Shown here: positions 25,168 to 34,687 of the stretch, one piece after another | Layout: the number at the start of each line of letters is the position of its first letter | Numbering within the stretch: position 1 is the first letter of the stretch | From: Bradyrhizobium roseum | GTDB lineage: Bacteria > Pseudomonadota > Alphaproteobacteria > Rhizobiales > Xanthobacteraceae | Direction: 5' to 3' | NCBI RefSeq assembly: GCF_030413175.1 | Contig: NZ_CP129212.1 | Coordinates: 2,480,001 to 2,544,000, forward strand | Length of the DNA stretch: 64,000 nucleotides | Notes under the pieces: generated by a model | The model's database searches: none | What the model was told of the DNA's origin: nothing | What the model saw: only the letters and a program-made list of their open reading frames with translations | Translations under genes and position numbers: made by a program

Positions 25168-28100
25168 GTGTCGATCTTCGTCGCACTACACCACGTCACG
25201 CACTACAAATACGACCGACCGATCGATCTCGGCCCGCAAACCGTTCGCCTGCGCCCGGCGCCGCATACGCGCACGCCGATCCTGAGCTATTCGCTCAAGG
25301 TCACGCCAACCAATCACTTTGTGAACTGGCAGCAGGATCCGCAGGGCAACTGGCTGGCGCGCTTCGTATTTCCGGAGAAGGCGACCGAACTCAAGATCGA
25401 AGTCGACTTCACCGCGCAGATGACGGTCGTCAATCCGTTTGACTTCTTCGTGGAAGGCTATGCCACCAGTTTTCCGTTTGAATATAGCGACGATCTCAAG
25501 ACCGAGCTTGCACCTTATCTCGCCACCGCGGAGCAGGGGCCGCTGTTCGCAGCGTACCTGCAGGAGATTCCGCGCGAGGCCGACAGCACCGTCAATTTCC
25601 TGGTCGACCTCAACGCGCAGCTTCAAAAGAAGATCAGCTACGTTATCCGGATGGAGCCGGGCATCCAGACACCGGAAGAGACGCTGGCCGCCGGCTCCGG
25701 GTCGTGCCGCGACTCGGCGTGGCTGTTGATCCATGTCTTCCGCCATCTGGGCCTCGCGGCGCGCTTCGTCTCCGGCTATCTCATCCAGTTGCGTCCCGAC
25801 ATCGATCCGGTCGAAGGCCCGCGCGAGGTCGAGAGCGATTTCACCGATCTGCATGCCTGGGCCGAGGTTTATCTGCCCGGCGCAGGCTGGATCGGGTTCG
25901 ACGTTACCTCGGGCATGTTGACGGGCGAGGGGCACATCCCCGTTGCGGCCACGCCGCATTACCGTTCGGCGGCGCCTATCTCCGGCAGTGCCGGTTTCGC
26001 TAATGTCGAATTCGGCTTCGAGATGAGCGTCAAGCGCATCCGCGAGGCGCCGCGGATCACGCGGCCGTTCTCCGACGATTCCTGGGCGCGGCTCGATGCG
26101 CTCGGCGAGCGGGTCGATGCCGATCTCAGGCGTGACGACGTACGGCTGATGATGGGCGGCGAGCCGACGTTCGTCTCCATCGACGACCTGGAATCGCCGG
26201 AATGGAACATTGCCGCCGTCGGGCCGACCAAGCAGGCGCTGGCCGACGAGCTGATCCGAAAGCTGCAAGCCCGTTTTGCGCCGGGCGGGCTGCTACATTA
26301 CGGGCAGGGCAAATGGTATCCCGGCGAAAGCCTGCCGCGCTGGGCCTTTGGATTGTTCTGGCGCAAGGACGGCGTTCCGATCTGGAAGAATGCCGGGCTG
26401 ATCGCCGGTATCGACGATCCGCGCAAGGCGTCGATCGACGACGGCAGGCGATTGATCGAAGGTGTCGCGAAGCGGCTCGGTCTCGATGCCGGGTATGTGT
26501 TGCCGGCCCATGAAGATCCCGTGCACTGGTTGCAGAAGGAAGATTCCTTGCCAGTGAACGTCCACCCGACAGATTCCAGGCTGGCGGATGCGGAAGAGCG
26601 CGCGCGGATGGCGCGCGTCTTCAACACCGGGCTCAACCAGATCAGCGGCTTCGTGCTGCCGGTCCAGAATGCGGGCGACGACGGCCCGGGCTGGATCAGC
26701 GAACACTGGCGGTTGCGGCGCGGCCATCTGTTCCTGATACCGGGCGACTCGCCGCTTGGGCTGCGACTGCCGATGTCGTCGCTAATGAGCATCCCTCCCG
26801 AAGAATATCCCTACATCGTTGAAGATGATCCGATGAATCCGCGAAACGAATTCGTGGACAAGGGAGAGGGGACCGTGCCCACGAAGCCAGCCAGGAAGCG
26901 TAAGCCGACGCCGGTGCGCACGGCCATCGCCATCGAGTTGCGCGACGGCAAGCTGTGCGTCTTCATGCCGCCGGTCGAGAAGGTCGAGCACTATCTCGAA
27001 CTGATCGCGGCGGTGGAGGCGGTCGCCGAGCAGATGCAGACCGCGGTTCAGATCGAAGGCTATGGACCGCCGTACGACCCGCGCATCGAGGTGATCAAGG
27101 TGACGCCCGATCCCGGCGTCATCGAGATCAACGTGCAGCCGGCGCAGAGCTGGCGCGACGCCGTCGACATCACCTTCGGCCTGTATGAGGACGCCGCAAA
27201 AGTCCGGCTCGGCGCCAACCGCTTTCTGGTCGACGGCCGTCACACCGGCACCGGCGGGGGCAATCATGTCGTGGTCGGCGGCTCGACGCCGCAGGATTCG
27301 CCGTTCCTGCGCCGCCCCGATCTTTTGAAAAGCCTTGTGTTGTACTGGCAGCGCCATCCGTCGCTGTCCTACCTGTTCTCTGGCATGTTCATCGGTCCGA
27401 CCAGCCAGGCGCCGCGCATCGACGAAGCGCGCCATGACGGACTCTATGAGCTGGAGATCGCGCTGGCCCACGTGCCGCCGCCGGATGTCGAGGCGCCGCT
27501 GTGGCTGGTCGACCGATTGTTCCGGCATATCCTGGTCGATATCACCGGTAACACCCATCGCGCCGAAATCTGTATCGACAAGCTCTATTCGCCCGACGGG
27601 CCGACCGGCCGGCTTGGGCTGGTCGAATTCCGTGCGCTCGAAATGCCGCCCGATCCCAGGATGTCGCTGGCGCAGCAATTGCTGATCCGCGCGCTGATCG
27701 CAAAGCTGTGGCGCGAACCCCAGCAAGGCAGGTTCGTGCGCTGGGGCACGGCGCTGCACGATCGCTTCATGCTGCCGCATTTTCTCTGGGAGGATTTTCA
27801 GGGCGTGCTCGGTGAGCTCCGGCACTCCGGCTACGAATTCTCGCCGGAATGGTATTCGGCCCAGCTCGAGTTTCGCTTCCCGGTGTTCGGTCGCGTCCAC
27901 CATGGCGGCGTGGGGCTCGAATTGCGGCAGGCGCTGGAGCCGTGGCATGTGCTCGGCGAGGAGGGCTCGGCCGGCGGCACCGTGCGCTATGTCGACAGCT
28001 CGGTGGAGCGGCTGCAGGTCAAGGCCGAGGGTTTTGTCGAAGGCCGGCATGTCGTGACTTGTAACGGCAGGCGGATGCCGATGACCCCGACGGGGCGATC

Positions 28101-28425
28101 GGCGGAGGCGGTGGCCGCCGTCCGCTTCAAGGCCTGGCAGCCGGCCTCGGGGCTGCATCCGACCATTCCGGTTCACGCACCGCTGACATTTGATTTAATT
28201 GATACCTGGAACGGCCGTTCCCTCGGCGGCTGCGTCTACCATGTCGCCCATCCCGGCGGGCGCAGCTACGAGACCAAGCCGGTCAATTCCTATGAGGCGG
28301 AAGCAAGGCGCCTGGCTCGCTTTCAGGACCACGGCCACACCCCCGGCAAAATCGACCCGCCGCCCGAAGAACGCACAAATGAATTCCCCTTGACGCTCGA
28401 CTTGAGGACGTCGCTCCTGATCTAA
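25168..28425 (+). CDS. Transglutaminase-like protease/ligase fused to DUF2126
   Basis: A large protein of about 1,085 residues. The N-terminal 280 residues are a bacterial transglutaminase-like domain with its N-terminal beta-region ([19 protein letters not shown]), catalytic Cys in [14 protein letters not shown], His in [12 protein letters not shown] and Asp in [10 protein letters not shown]. The rest is DUF2126. Within it, [14 protein letters not shown], the [12 protein letters not shown] turn and [11 protein letters not shown] resemble glutamine-synthetase/GCS-type ligase motifs, so it may itself be an amidoligase; that is inference. GTG 25168 is chosen because a GGAG precedes it and conserved sequence starts just after. 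It is followed by an ATP-grasp/alpha-E gene and a second transglutaminase. Confidence 0.87.
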   Translation: MSIFVALHHVTHYKYDRPIDLGPQTVRLRPAPHTRTPILSYSLKVTPTNHFVNWQQDPQGNWLARFVFPEKATELKIEVDFTAQMTVVNPFDFFVEGYATSFPFEYSDDLKTELAPYLATAEQGPLFAAYLQEIPREADSTVNFLVDLNAQLQKKISYVIRMEPGIQTPEETLAAGSGSCRDSAWLLIHVFRHLGLAARFVSGYLIQLRPDIDPVEGPREVESDFTDLHAWAEVYLPGAGWIGFDVTSGMLTGEGHIPVAATPHYRSAAPISGSAGFANVEFGFEMSVKRIREAPRITRPFSDDSWARLDALGERVDADLRRDDVRLMMGGEPTFVSIDDLESPEWNIAAVGPTKQALADELIRKLQARFAPGGLLHYGQGKWYPGESLPRWAFGLFWRKDGVPIWKNAGLIAGIDDPRKASIDDGRRLIEGVAKRLGLDAGYVLPAHEDPVHWLQKEDSLPVNVHPTDSRLADAEERARMARVFNTGLNQISGFVLPVQNAGDDGPGWISEHWRLRRGHLFLIPGDSPLGLRLPMSSLMSIPPEEYPYIVEDDPMNPRNEFVDKGEGTVPTKPARKRKPTPVRTAIAIELRDGKLCVFMPPVEKVEHYLELIAAVEAVAEQMQTAVQIEGYGPPYDPRIEVIKVTPDPGVIEINVQPAQSWRDAVDITFGLYEDAAKVRLGANRFLVDGRHTGTGGGNHVVVGGSTPQDSPFLRRPDLLKSLVLYWQRHPSLSYLFSGMFIGPTSQAPRIDEARHDGLYELEIALAHVPPPDVEAPLWLVDRLFRHILVDITGNTHRAEICIDKLYSPDGPTGRLGLVEFRALEMPPDPRMSLAQQLLIRALIAKLWREPQQGRFVRWGTALHDRFMLPHFLWEDFQGVLGELRHSGYEFSPEWYSAQLEFRFPVFGRVHHGGVGLELRQALEPWHVLGEEGSAGGTVRYVDSSVERLQVKAEGFVEGRHVVTCNGRRMPMTPTGRSAEAVAAVRFKAWQPASGLHPTIPVHAPLTFDLIDTWNGRSLGGCVYHVAHPGGRSYETKPVNSYEAEARRLARFQDHGHTPGKIDPPPEERTNEFPLTLDLRTSLLI

Positions 28426-28456
28426 TCGGGGACGTGACCGTCTTTAGGGAATCGTA

Positions 28457-30967
28457 ATGGCAAGCCAGGGCAGCAATCAGGAAAGCAAGGCCCGTCCGGG
28501 CCAGCGCCGGATCGCGCAATGGACCCGCGATTATGCGCGGCTGCCCGGCATCCCCGACGAATATATTGGCGAGGACGGTGCCCCCCGCGCGGTGTGGAGC
28601 CGCTTCTTCGAGGCTTTTGCTGCCCTTTCGCCCGCCGATATCGAGCGGCGTTTCGCCTCCGCCGACAGACATCTGCGTGAGGCCGGCGTCACCTATCGCG
28701 CGCCCGGCGAGACCGCCGACCGGCTCTGGCCGCTCAGCCATCTGCCGCTCATCATCGACGAGGCCGATTGGCTGCAACTGAGCGCGGGCATCGCCCAGCG
28801 CGCCCAGCTGTTCGAAATGGTGCTGCGCGATCTCTATGGCGAGGGGCGGCTGGTCACTGAAGGTGCGGTGCCGGCGGCCGCGATTGCTGGCAGCAACGAA
28901 TATCTGCGCGCGGTCTGCGGCGTCAAACCGCCCGGCGGCCGCCATCTCCACCTCTACGCGGCCGATGTCGGCCGCGGCCCGGACGGGCGCTGGTGGGTGT
29001 TGAACGACCGCACGCAGGCGCCGTCCGGGGCGGGTTACGCGCTGGAAAACCGCCTGGTGTTGTCGCGCGCCTTTTCCAACCTCTACAAGTCGATGAATGT
29101 CGAGCGGGTGGCGCCGTTTTTCGAGGCGTTTCGCGATTCATTGCGCGCCAGCGCCGATCGCGACGAGCCGCGGATCGGGTTGCTGACGCCGGGCGCCTTC
29201 AGCGAAACCTATTTCGAGCACGCCACGCTGGCGCGCTATCTCGGATTCCTCCTGGTCGAGGGCGACGACCTCGCCGTCAGCGGCGACCGCATCCATATCC
29301 GCACCGTCGCGGGATTGAAGCGGCTCGACGTGCTGTTGCGCCGCGTCGATTCCAATTTCCTCGATCCCCTGGAGCTCGATGCGTCGTCGCATCTCGGCGT
29401 GCCCGGCCTGATCGACGTGCTGCGCAAGAACGGCGTCGTCGTCGCCAATATGCCGGGCTCCGGCGTATTGGAGGCGAGGGCGCTGCTCGGGTTCCTGCCG
29501 AGCCTGTGCCGGCGGCTGCTCGGTGAGAATTTGATCATGCCGCACATCGCGACCTGGTGGTGCGGCCAGAAAGCCGCGCGCGAGCAAGTGCTGTCGCGGC
29601 TCGAAGATTTTGCGATCGAGGGGGCTTACGGCCGGTCCGTTCCGGGCTTTTTCGGCAACGGTCCCGTGCTCGCCGCCGAATTGTCGCCGGCCGAGCGCGA
29701 CCGGCTCAGAAGTGCGATCACCGATCGTGGCATCGATTATGTCGGCCAGGAACTGGTGCGGCTGTCGACGACACCGGTGTGGGAGCAGGGCCGGATCACA
29801 CCGCGCCCGTTCGTGCTGCGGGTGTTTGCCGCGGCGACGCCCCATGGCTGGACCATCCTGCCCGGCGGCTTCTGCCGGATTGCCGAACAGCCCGATGCCC
29901 GTGCGGTCTCAATGGGCGATGGTGCGCGGTCGGCGGATGTCTGGATCGTTTCCGACAAGGCGGTGTCGGCGTCGACGCTGCTGCCGGCCGCCGAAGCCGT
30001 GCGTATCCGGCGTATCGCCGGCGTGGTTCCGAGCCGCGCCGCGGATAATCTGTTCTGGCTCGGCCGCTATCTCGAACGCGCCGAGGCGACGCTGCGACTG
30101 ATCCGCGCGCTCGGCGCGCCGATGCGCGATCCCGCCAAGGGATCGCCAACCGCTCTGCCATCGGTCGAACGCATCCAGCGGTTGCTGGTGACCTGGGGCG
30201 CCGCCTCGCAGGCGACGCGGACGAATCCCGCAAGGGTCGTCGCCGAGGCACTGCAGAGTCCCGAAAAGTTCGGCTCGGCGCTGTCACTGGCAAAATCGGC
30301 GCAGCGCACCGCGAGTTCGCTGCGCGAACGGCTTTCGCCCGACGCCTGGCAGATCATCACCGAGATGGTGGACCGTCTTGCCTTGCAGGTTGACGACGAC
30401 GACAGCGTCGTCAGCGCCGCCGAACTGACGCTGCAGGAACTGGCAAGCCTCGCGGGTCTCGCGCAGGAAAACATGAATCGCGCCGCCGGCTGGCGCTTCC
30501 TCGACATGGGCCGTCGCGCCGAACGCGCCATCAATACTGCGCGTTTCGCGCGGCAATTCGCCTATGACGAGGCCGGCGACGAAGACCTCGATGTGCTGCT
30601 GACGCTGGTGGATTGCCAGATCACCTACCGTTCGCGTTATCTGGTCGGGCCGGCGCTGGCGCCGGTGCGGGATCTGGCGGTGCTCGATCCCTATAATCCG
30701 CGCTCGGTCGCGTTCCAGGTCGCGATGTTGAACGATCATGTTGCCGCGCTCCCGAGCCTGAAGGAGCACGGCCTGATCGAGCGGCCGCAGCGCTTGGCGG
30801 TGGCCTTGCAAGCGACGTTGACGACAGCTGAGGCCGCAACGCTTGATGTCAAAAGCCTGTTCGCGCTGGAGCAGGATCTGCTCAATCTCGCCGACGCCAT
30901 CGGGCTGCATTATTTCCCGCACGGGCCCAATGCGAGCCGGCCGGAGAAACTCACGGGCCTCGCGTGA
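28457..30967 (+). CDS. Circularly permuted ATP-grasp / alpha-E domain fusion protein
   Basis: The 836 residues split into two known parts. Residues about 20-480 are a circularly permuted type 2 ATP-grasp domain (DUF404/DUF407), shown by LYGEGRLVTEGAVPAAAIAG, LYAADVGRGPDGRWWVLNDR and the Gly-rich FAIEGAYGRSVPGFFG. Residues about 510-830 are an alpha-E helical domain beginning VVPSRAADNLFWLGRYLERA, containing WRFLDMGRRAERAI. In many genomes these are separate neighbouring genes; here they are fused. ATP-grasp proteins of this type are predicted peptide or amide ligases. The stop overlaps the next gene's GTG by four bases. Confidence 0.88.
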   Translation: MASQGSNQESKARPGQRRIAQWTRDYARLPGIPDEYIGEDGAPRAVWSRFFEAFAALSPADIERRFASADRHLREAGVTYRAPGETADRLWPLSHLPLIIDEADWLQLSAGIAQRAQLFEMVLRDLYGEGRLVTEGAVPAAAIAGSNEYLRAVCGVKPPGGRHLHLYAADVGRGPDGRWWVLNDRTQAPSGAGYALENRLVLSRAFSNLYKSMNVERVAPFFEAFRDSLRASADRDEPRIGLLTPGAFSETYFEHATLARYLGFLLVEGDDLAVSGDRIHIRTVAGLKRLDVLLRRVDSNFLDPLELDASSHLGVPGLIDVLRKNGVVVANMPGSGVLEARALLGFLPSLCRRLLGENLIMPHIATWWCGQKAAREQVLSRLEDFAIEGAYGRSVPGFFGNGPVLAAELSPAERDRLRSAITDRGIDYVGQELVRLSTTPVWEQGRITPRPFVLRVFAAATPHGWTILPGGFCRIAEQPDARAVSMGDGARSADVWIVSDKAVSASTLLPAAEAVRIRRIAGVVPSRAADNLFWLGRYLERAEATLRLIRALGAPMRDPAKGSPTALPSVERIQRLLVTWGAASQATRTNPARVVAEALQSPEKFGSALSLAKSAQRTASSLRERLSPDAWQIITEMVDRLALQVDDDDSVVSAAELTLQELASLAGLAQENMNRAAGWRFLDMGRRAERAINTARFARQFAYDEAGDEDLDVLLTLVDCQITYRSRYLVGPALAPVRDLAVLDPYNPRSVAFQVAMLNDHVAALPSLKEHGLIERPQRLAVALQATLTTAEAATLDVKSLFALEQDLLNLADAIGLHYFPHGPNASRPEKLTGLA

Positions 30968-31842
30968 TCTACGACATCCGTCACGTCACCACCTATGGGT
31001 ACGAAAGCCCGGTGAGTTTTGCGCGCTGCTCGCTGCGGCTGGAGCCTAAGTCGGGCGACGGGCAGCTACTGATTTCCCATACGGTGGAGATCCGGCCGCG
31101 GCCCGCGGACCGAACTGTAAGGCGCGACTTTTTCGGTACCCACACCGAAAGCATCCTGATCGAGACCGCGCATCGCAATCTGCGGATCGATTCGCGCTCG
31201 CGCGTTTCGGTATCGCGCACAGCGCCCGAACGCGCAGCGCCCGGCCCGTCATGGGAGGATATCCGCGACGCGGCGTTCGAGGCCGCGAGCCTCGGCCCGG
31301 AGTCGCCGGTCGGATACGTGTTCGCCAGCGCGCTGGTGCCGGTGCAGCCGCCGGTCACCGCCTATGCCATGGCGAGTTTCCCGCCTGGCGGCGGCATTGT
31401 CGCGGGCGCTGCCGATCTGATGCGGCGGATCCGCAACGATTTCAAATACGACCCCAAGGCCACGGTGATCTCGACGCCGCTCAAGGAGGTGTTCGAGAAG
31501 CGCCACGGCGTCTGCCAGGATTTTGCCCATGTGATGATTGCAGGTCTGCGCGGGCTGGGTCTGCCGGCCGCCTATGTCAGCGGCTATTTGCGCACGATTC
31601 CGCCGCCGGGAAAGCCGCGCCTGCAGGGCGCTGACGCCACCCATGCCTGGGTGTCGGTCTGGTGCGGCGACGGACTAGGTTGGGTCGGGTTCGATCCGAC
31701 CAACGACATCATGATCGAGAACGATCACATCGTGCTGGCGACCGGGCGCGATTTCTCCGACGTATCGCCGGTCGACGGCATCATCGTCGGGTCGCGCAAG
31801 CAGAAGCTCGGCGTGGCGGTGGACGTAGTGGTGGTGGGGTAG
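30964..31842 (+). CDS. Transglutaminase family protein (small)
   Basis: A 292-residue transglutaminase-like protein with the full Cys-His-Asp set: Cys in KRHGVCQDFAHVMIAGLR, His in DATHAWVSVWCGDGLG and Asp in FDPTNDIMIEND. The N-terminal beta-region starts MIYDIRHVTTYGYESPVSFA, as in the larger partner at 25168. The GTG start overlaps the ATP-grasp/alpha-E stop (GTGA), which proves tight co-translation. The three genes form an operon that pairs two transglutaminase-like proteins with a ligase. The substrates (protein tags or cell-wall peptides) are unknown. Confidence 0.9.
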   Translation: MIYDIRHVTTYGYESPVSFARCSLRLEPKSGDGQLLISHTVEIRPRPADRTVRRDFFGTHTESILIETAHRNLRIDSRSRVSVSRTAPERAAPGPSWEDIRDAAFEAASLGPESPVGYVFASALVPVQPPVTAYAMASFPPGGGIVAGAADLMRRIRNDFKYDPKATVISTPLKEVFEKRHGVCQDFAHVMIAGLRGLGLPAAYVSGYLRTIPPPGKPRLQGADATHAWVSVWCGDGLGWVGFDPTNDIMIENDHIVLATGRDFSDVSPVDGIIVGSRKQKLGVAVDVVVVG

Positions 31843-32010
31843 AATTTTACCTCGGGACGTCCCAGGAATTGGCTGCCCGGCCGGTCAGGTCGTTCCGTTC
31901 TCAGTTGCACTACGGATCAGCACTTTAACGGAAGGTTTGTTCTTTTGTTGCCATCCTGACGTGCGCGGACTCGCGTCTGCAAGTTCAACCCAGCCAGTCG
32001 GGAGACAATC

Positions 32011-32478
32011 GTGAACAATTGGTCAACAAAGCCGTTCATTTCTGCCGTGGCAGCCATGCTCGCCTTGGGTGGCGCCGCCAACGCCAATGGTGGAGCAACC
32101 AAGGACGAAGCCGTCGCAATGGTCAAGCAGGCCGTTGCCTTCATCAAGGAGCAGGGAGCTGAAAAGGCGTATCCCGAGCTTACCAACAAGGCGGGCAAGT
32201 TCCGTGATCGCGATCTCTACGTCGTCGTCTACCAGCTTGACGGCAAGGTGCTGGCGCACGGCTCGAACGAAAAGTTCGTCGGCAAGGACCTGATCGACGC
32301 GCAGGATGTCGACGGCAAGCTTTACGTCAAGGAACGCGTTGAAATGGCGGCCAAGCAGCCATCGTTCTGGCAGGACTATAAGTTCGTCAATCCGGTGAGC
32401 AAGAAAGTCGAGCCGAAAGAGATGTACTGCGAGAAGGTGGACAACACCGCTGTCTGCGCGGGCGTCTACAAGCTCTGA
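32011..32478 (+). CDS. Secreted Cache-like (single-domain) sensor protein
   Basis: A 155-residue protein with a signal peptide (hydrophobic ISAVAAMLALGGAANA, cut probably near residue 26). The mature part is a compact Cache-type ligand domain: KDEAVAMVKQAVAFIKEQGA, then DLYVVVYQLDGKVLAHGSN and DVDGKLYVKERVEMAA. Single-domain periplasmic Cache proteins can present ligands to receptors. It has two cysteines near the C-terminus (MYCEKVDNTAVCAGVYKL) that could form a disulphide. The start is GTG with GGGAG upstream. It is 51 bases upstream of a chemoreceptor gene and likely works with it. Confidence 0.85.
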   Translation: MNNWSTKPFISAVAAMLALGGAANANGGATKDEAVAMVKQAVAFIKEQGAEKAYPELTNKAGKFRDRDLYVVVYQLDGKVLAHGSNEKFVGKDLIDAQDVDGKLYVKERVEMAAKQPSFWQDYKFVNPVSKKVEPKEMYCEKVDNTAVCAGVYKL

Positions 32479-32529
32479 CCCCGCATAAGTTGCATTGTGG
32501 TGCGGCTATCGCCGCCTTGAAGGGGTGAT

Positions 32530-34230
32530 ATGCTCGGCTGGATCAAGAACATTGGCCTTTCGTGGAAAGTCCAGCTCGCCCCGGCTTTTCTGGTCGTCGT
32601 GCTGATCGGACTAGGCGCCTACGCGTTGCAAACGTTGCGGTCGAATCAGGCCGCCGTTGACGCGCTGGTGTCCGGTCCGGTGCGGCAATCGGAACTGGCC
32701 AATGAACTCACCACGACGGTGTGGACGGCGCATGCCAGGCTGTATCGCCTTGCGGCCACCGCGGCCAACGAAAAGGATGAGAAGAAAGTAGCCGCGATGG
32801 CCAAGGAGGCTGCCGCGGCGGCCGGCAAGATTTCCGAGGCGCTGAAGGCTGTTGAAGGTTTGAAGGGCGGGTTCAGCCCGGAGACCTTCGAGAAGCTGAA
32901 AGCCGCTGTTGCCGGCTATCTCAAGCAATCGAAAAACGCGATCGAGATGGCCGACGGCGACGCGGGATCCGCGCTGATGTTCATCAAGGGCGCGGAACGA
33001 AGCTTTGCCGTCATCGAAAAGCTGGCGGATGACCTGATCACGCATAGCAGCGAGAGCAAGGACCAGGAGATTGCGCGCGCCGGGATCAAGCTCGAACAAC
33101 AGCAAATGACGCTGATGATCGTTCTGCTGGCCGTTGCGCTCGCCGGAATCGCCGTTTCGTTCCTGATCGGTCGCAGTATTTCCCGTCCCGTCGTGGCGAT
33201 GTCGACGGCGATGCGTGAGCTTGCCGCCGGGAATTTTGAGGTTCAGCTTCCCGGCCTCGAACGTCGTGATGAAGTCGGCCAGATGGCCCGTGCGACCGAG
33301 GAATTCAAGGTCCAGGCTATCGCCAAGGCCGAGCGGGAGACTGCGGAACGCGAGGAAAAGACCCGCGAACTGGCGGTCGCCCGCCGCACCGAATTGCATA
33401 ACCTGGCCGAAAGCTTCGAGACGGCCGTCGGCAATATCGTTGAAAACGTAGGGTCCGCCTCCGCAGAACTGGAAAACTCCGCGGCTGTCCTGACCAACAG
33501 CAGTTCGGCAACCCAGGAACTTTCCACGGTCGTCGCCGCGGCTTCGGAGGAGACCTCCACCAACGTGCAAACGGTCGCCTCTGCCGCGGAGGAGATGGCC
33601 AGTTCCGTCAACGAAATCGGCCGGCAGGTCGCAAACTCCAACAGGATCGCCAACGAAGCGGTCGTTCAGGCGCAAAAGACCGACGCCCGGATTGCGGAGC
33701 TGTCGGATGCGGCGAACCGTATCGGAGACGTAACCAAATTGATTACCACGATCGCGGAGCAGACCAACTTGCTGGCGCTCAACGCGACCATCGAAGCCGC
33801 CCGCGCCGGCGACGCCGGCCGCGGCTTTGCCGTGGTGGCCCAGGAGGTCAAAGCGCTCGCGACGCAAACCGCCAAGGCGACCAGCGAGATTTCCACCCAG
33901 ATCGCCGGCATGCAGGCGGCGACGCAGGATTCGGTGTTTGCCATCAAAGAGATCAGCGGCACCATCGGCAAGGTTTCGGAGATTGCAGCTGCGATCGCAG
34001 CCGCCGTCGAAGAGCAGGGCGCGGCAACCCAGGAAATTGCGCGCAACGTGCAGCAGGCGGCGCAGGGCTCTACCCAGGTGGCAAACAGCATCGCCGACGT
34101 CAATCGCGGTGCCAATGAAATCGGCGCGGCATCGTCGCAGGTCCTCACCAATGCGCAGCTGCTTTCCAGCGAAAACAAGCGTCTCAAGGCTGAGGTCGGC
34201 AAGTTCCTCGCCACTGTCCGTTGTGCATAG
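32530..34230 (+). CDS. Methyl-accepting chemotaxis protein
   Basis: A 566-residue chemoreceptor of standard layout: transmembrane helix at about 15-35, periplasmic four-helix-type domain to about 190 (rich in Ala/Lys/Glu), second helix at about 194-215, HAMP with SISRPVVAMSTAMRELAAGN, and the signalling coiled coil. The hairpin [19 protein letters not shown] is conserved, as are the adaptation helices. The periplasmic region does not resemble a Cache domain, so the secreted Cache protein just upstream may be its ligand-binding partner. An AAGGGG ribosome site precedes ATG 32530. It would signal to CheA/CheW encoded elsewhere. Confidence 0.93.
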   Translation: MLGWIKNIGLSWKVQLAPAFLVVVLIGLGAYALQTLRSNQAAVDALVSGPVRQSELANELTTTVWTAHARLYRLAATAANEKDEKKVAAMAKEAAAAAGKISEALKAVEGLKGGFSPETFEKLKAAVAGYLKQSKNAIEMADGDAGSALMFIKGAERSFAVIEKLADDLITHSSESKDQEIARAGIKLEQQQMTLMIVLLAVALAGIAVSFLIGRSISRPVVAMSTAMRELAAGNFEVQLPGLERRDEVGQMARATEEFKVQAIAKAERETAEREEKTRELAVARRTELHNLAESFETAVGNIVENVGSASAELENSAAVLTNSSSATQELSTVVAAASEETSTNVQTVASAAEEMASSVNEIGRQVANSNRIANEAVVQAQKTDARIAELSDAANRIGDVTKLITTIAEQTNLLALNATIEAARAGDAGRGFAVVAQEVKALATQTAKATSEISTQIAGMQAATQDSVFAIKEISGTIGKVSEIAAAIAAAVEEQGAATQEIARNVQQAAQGSTQVANSIADVNRGANEIGAASSQVLTNAQLLSSENKRLKAEVGKFLATVRCA

Positions 34231-34687
34231 GCCGCAAGCCCAAAAATCGGGATCGGTGGCTTGATCCACGTCCACTTTGCGGCGTCCTGCACGAGCCGGA
34301 GATGCTCTCCACTCAGGTTTCGGTCCGTCGCGGCCGCTCGGCCGAGTCGGCGCGCAGGTTGCGGAAGAATGGCTTGACCTCGCGCGACAGCGTCGCTCCG
34401 AAGCGAAGGCGAAGCGTCATCGGCCATGTTCAAATTATGCCAACTGTGATCGAAAATGTCTCAATGGAAGAAAATTCAGAATATGCAACTTATAGGAATT
34501 TTATAATCGTTTCAGGTAGATGTGAGGTTTTTCAGCGCTAACGTCGGAGGATTTTGCTATTCCATGGACGGTGTGATTCCAGCGCAAATCTAGAGGTCGT
34601 CAAGATTTCCGGTCAAAGGCCGGGTACGATCCGACTGCGATGATACTATCGCCATGCCATGGACACGGAATTGGGGCAGGAGCGGTC
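34231..34687. other. Intergenic region before eutB with an AT-rich island
   Basis: 457 bases with no gene I can support. The first half is as GC-rich as coding DNA; from about 34430 to 34550 the composition turns sharply AT-rich (for example AATATGCAACTTATAGG). Likely promoter elements for eutB lie here but no clean -35/-10 pair stands out. I looked for a cobalamin riboswitch, which would suit eutB, and did not find its conserved boxes. Short open frames here look accidental. Confidence 0.6.

Noticed and set aside
34221..34541. Open frame of 106 codons after the second chemoreceptor
   Set aside because: It begins inside the receptor gene, crosses an abrupt composition change, and has no ribosome site or recognisable product.
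34430..34687. Possible cobalamin riboswitch before eutB (GCCAACTGTG near 34438)
   Set aside because: Only a partial resemblance to the B12 box. The other conserved stems and boxes are missing.
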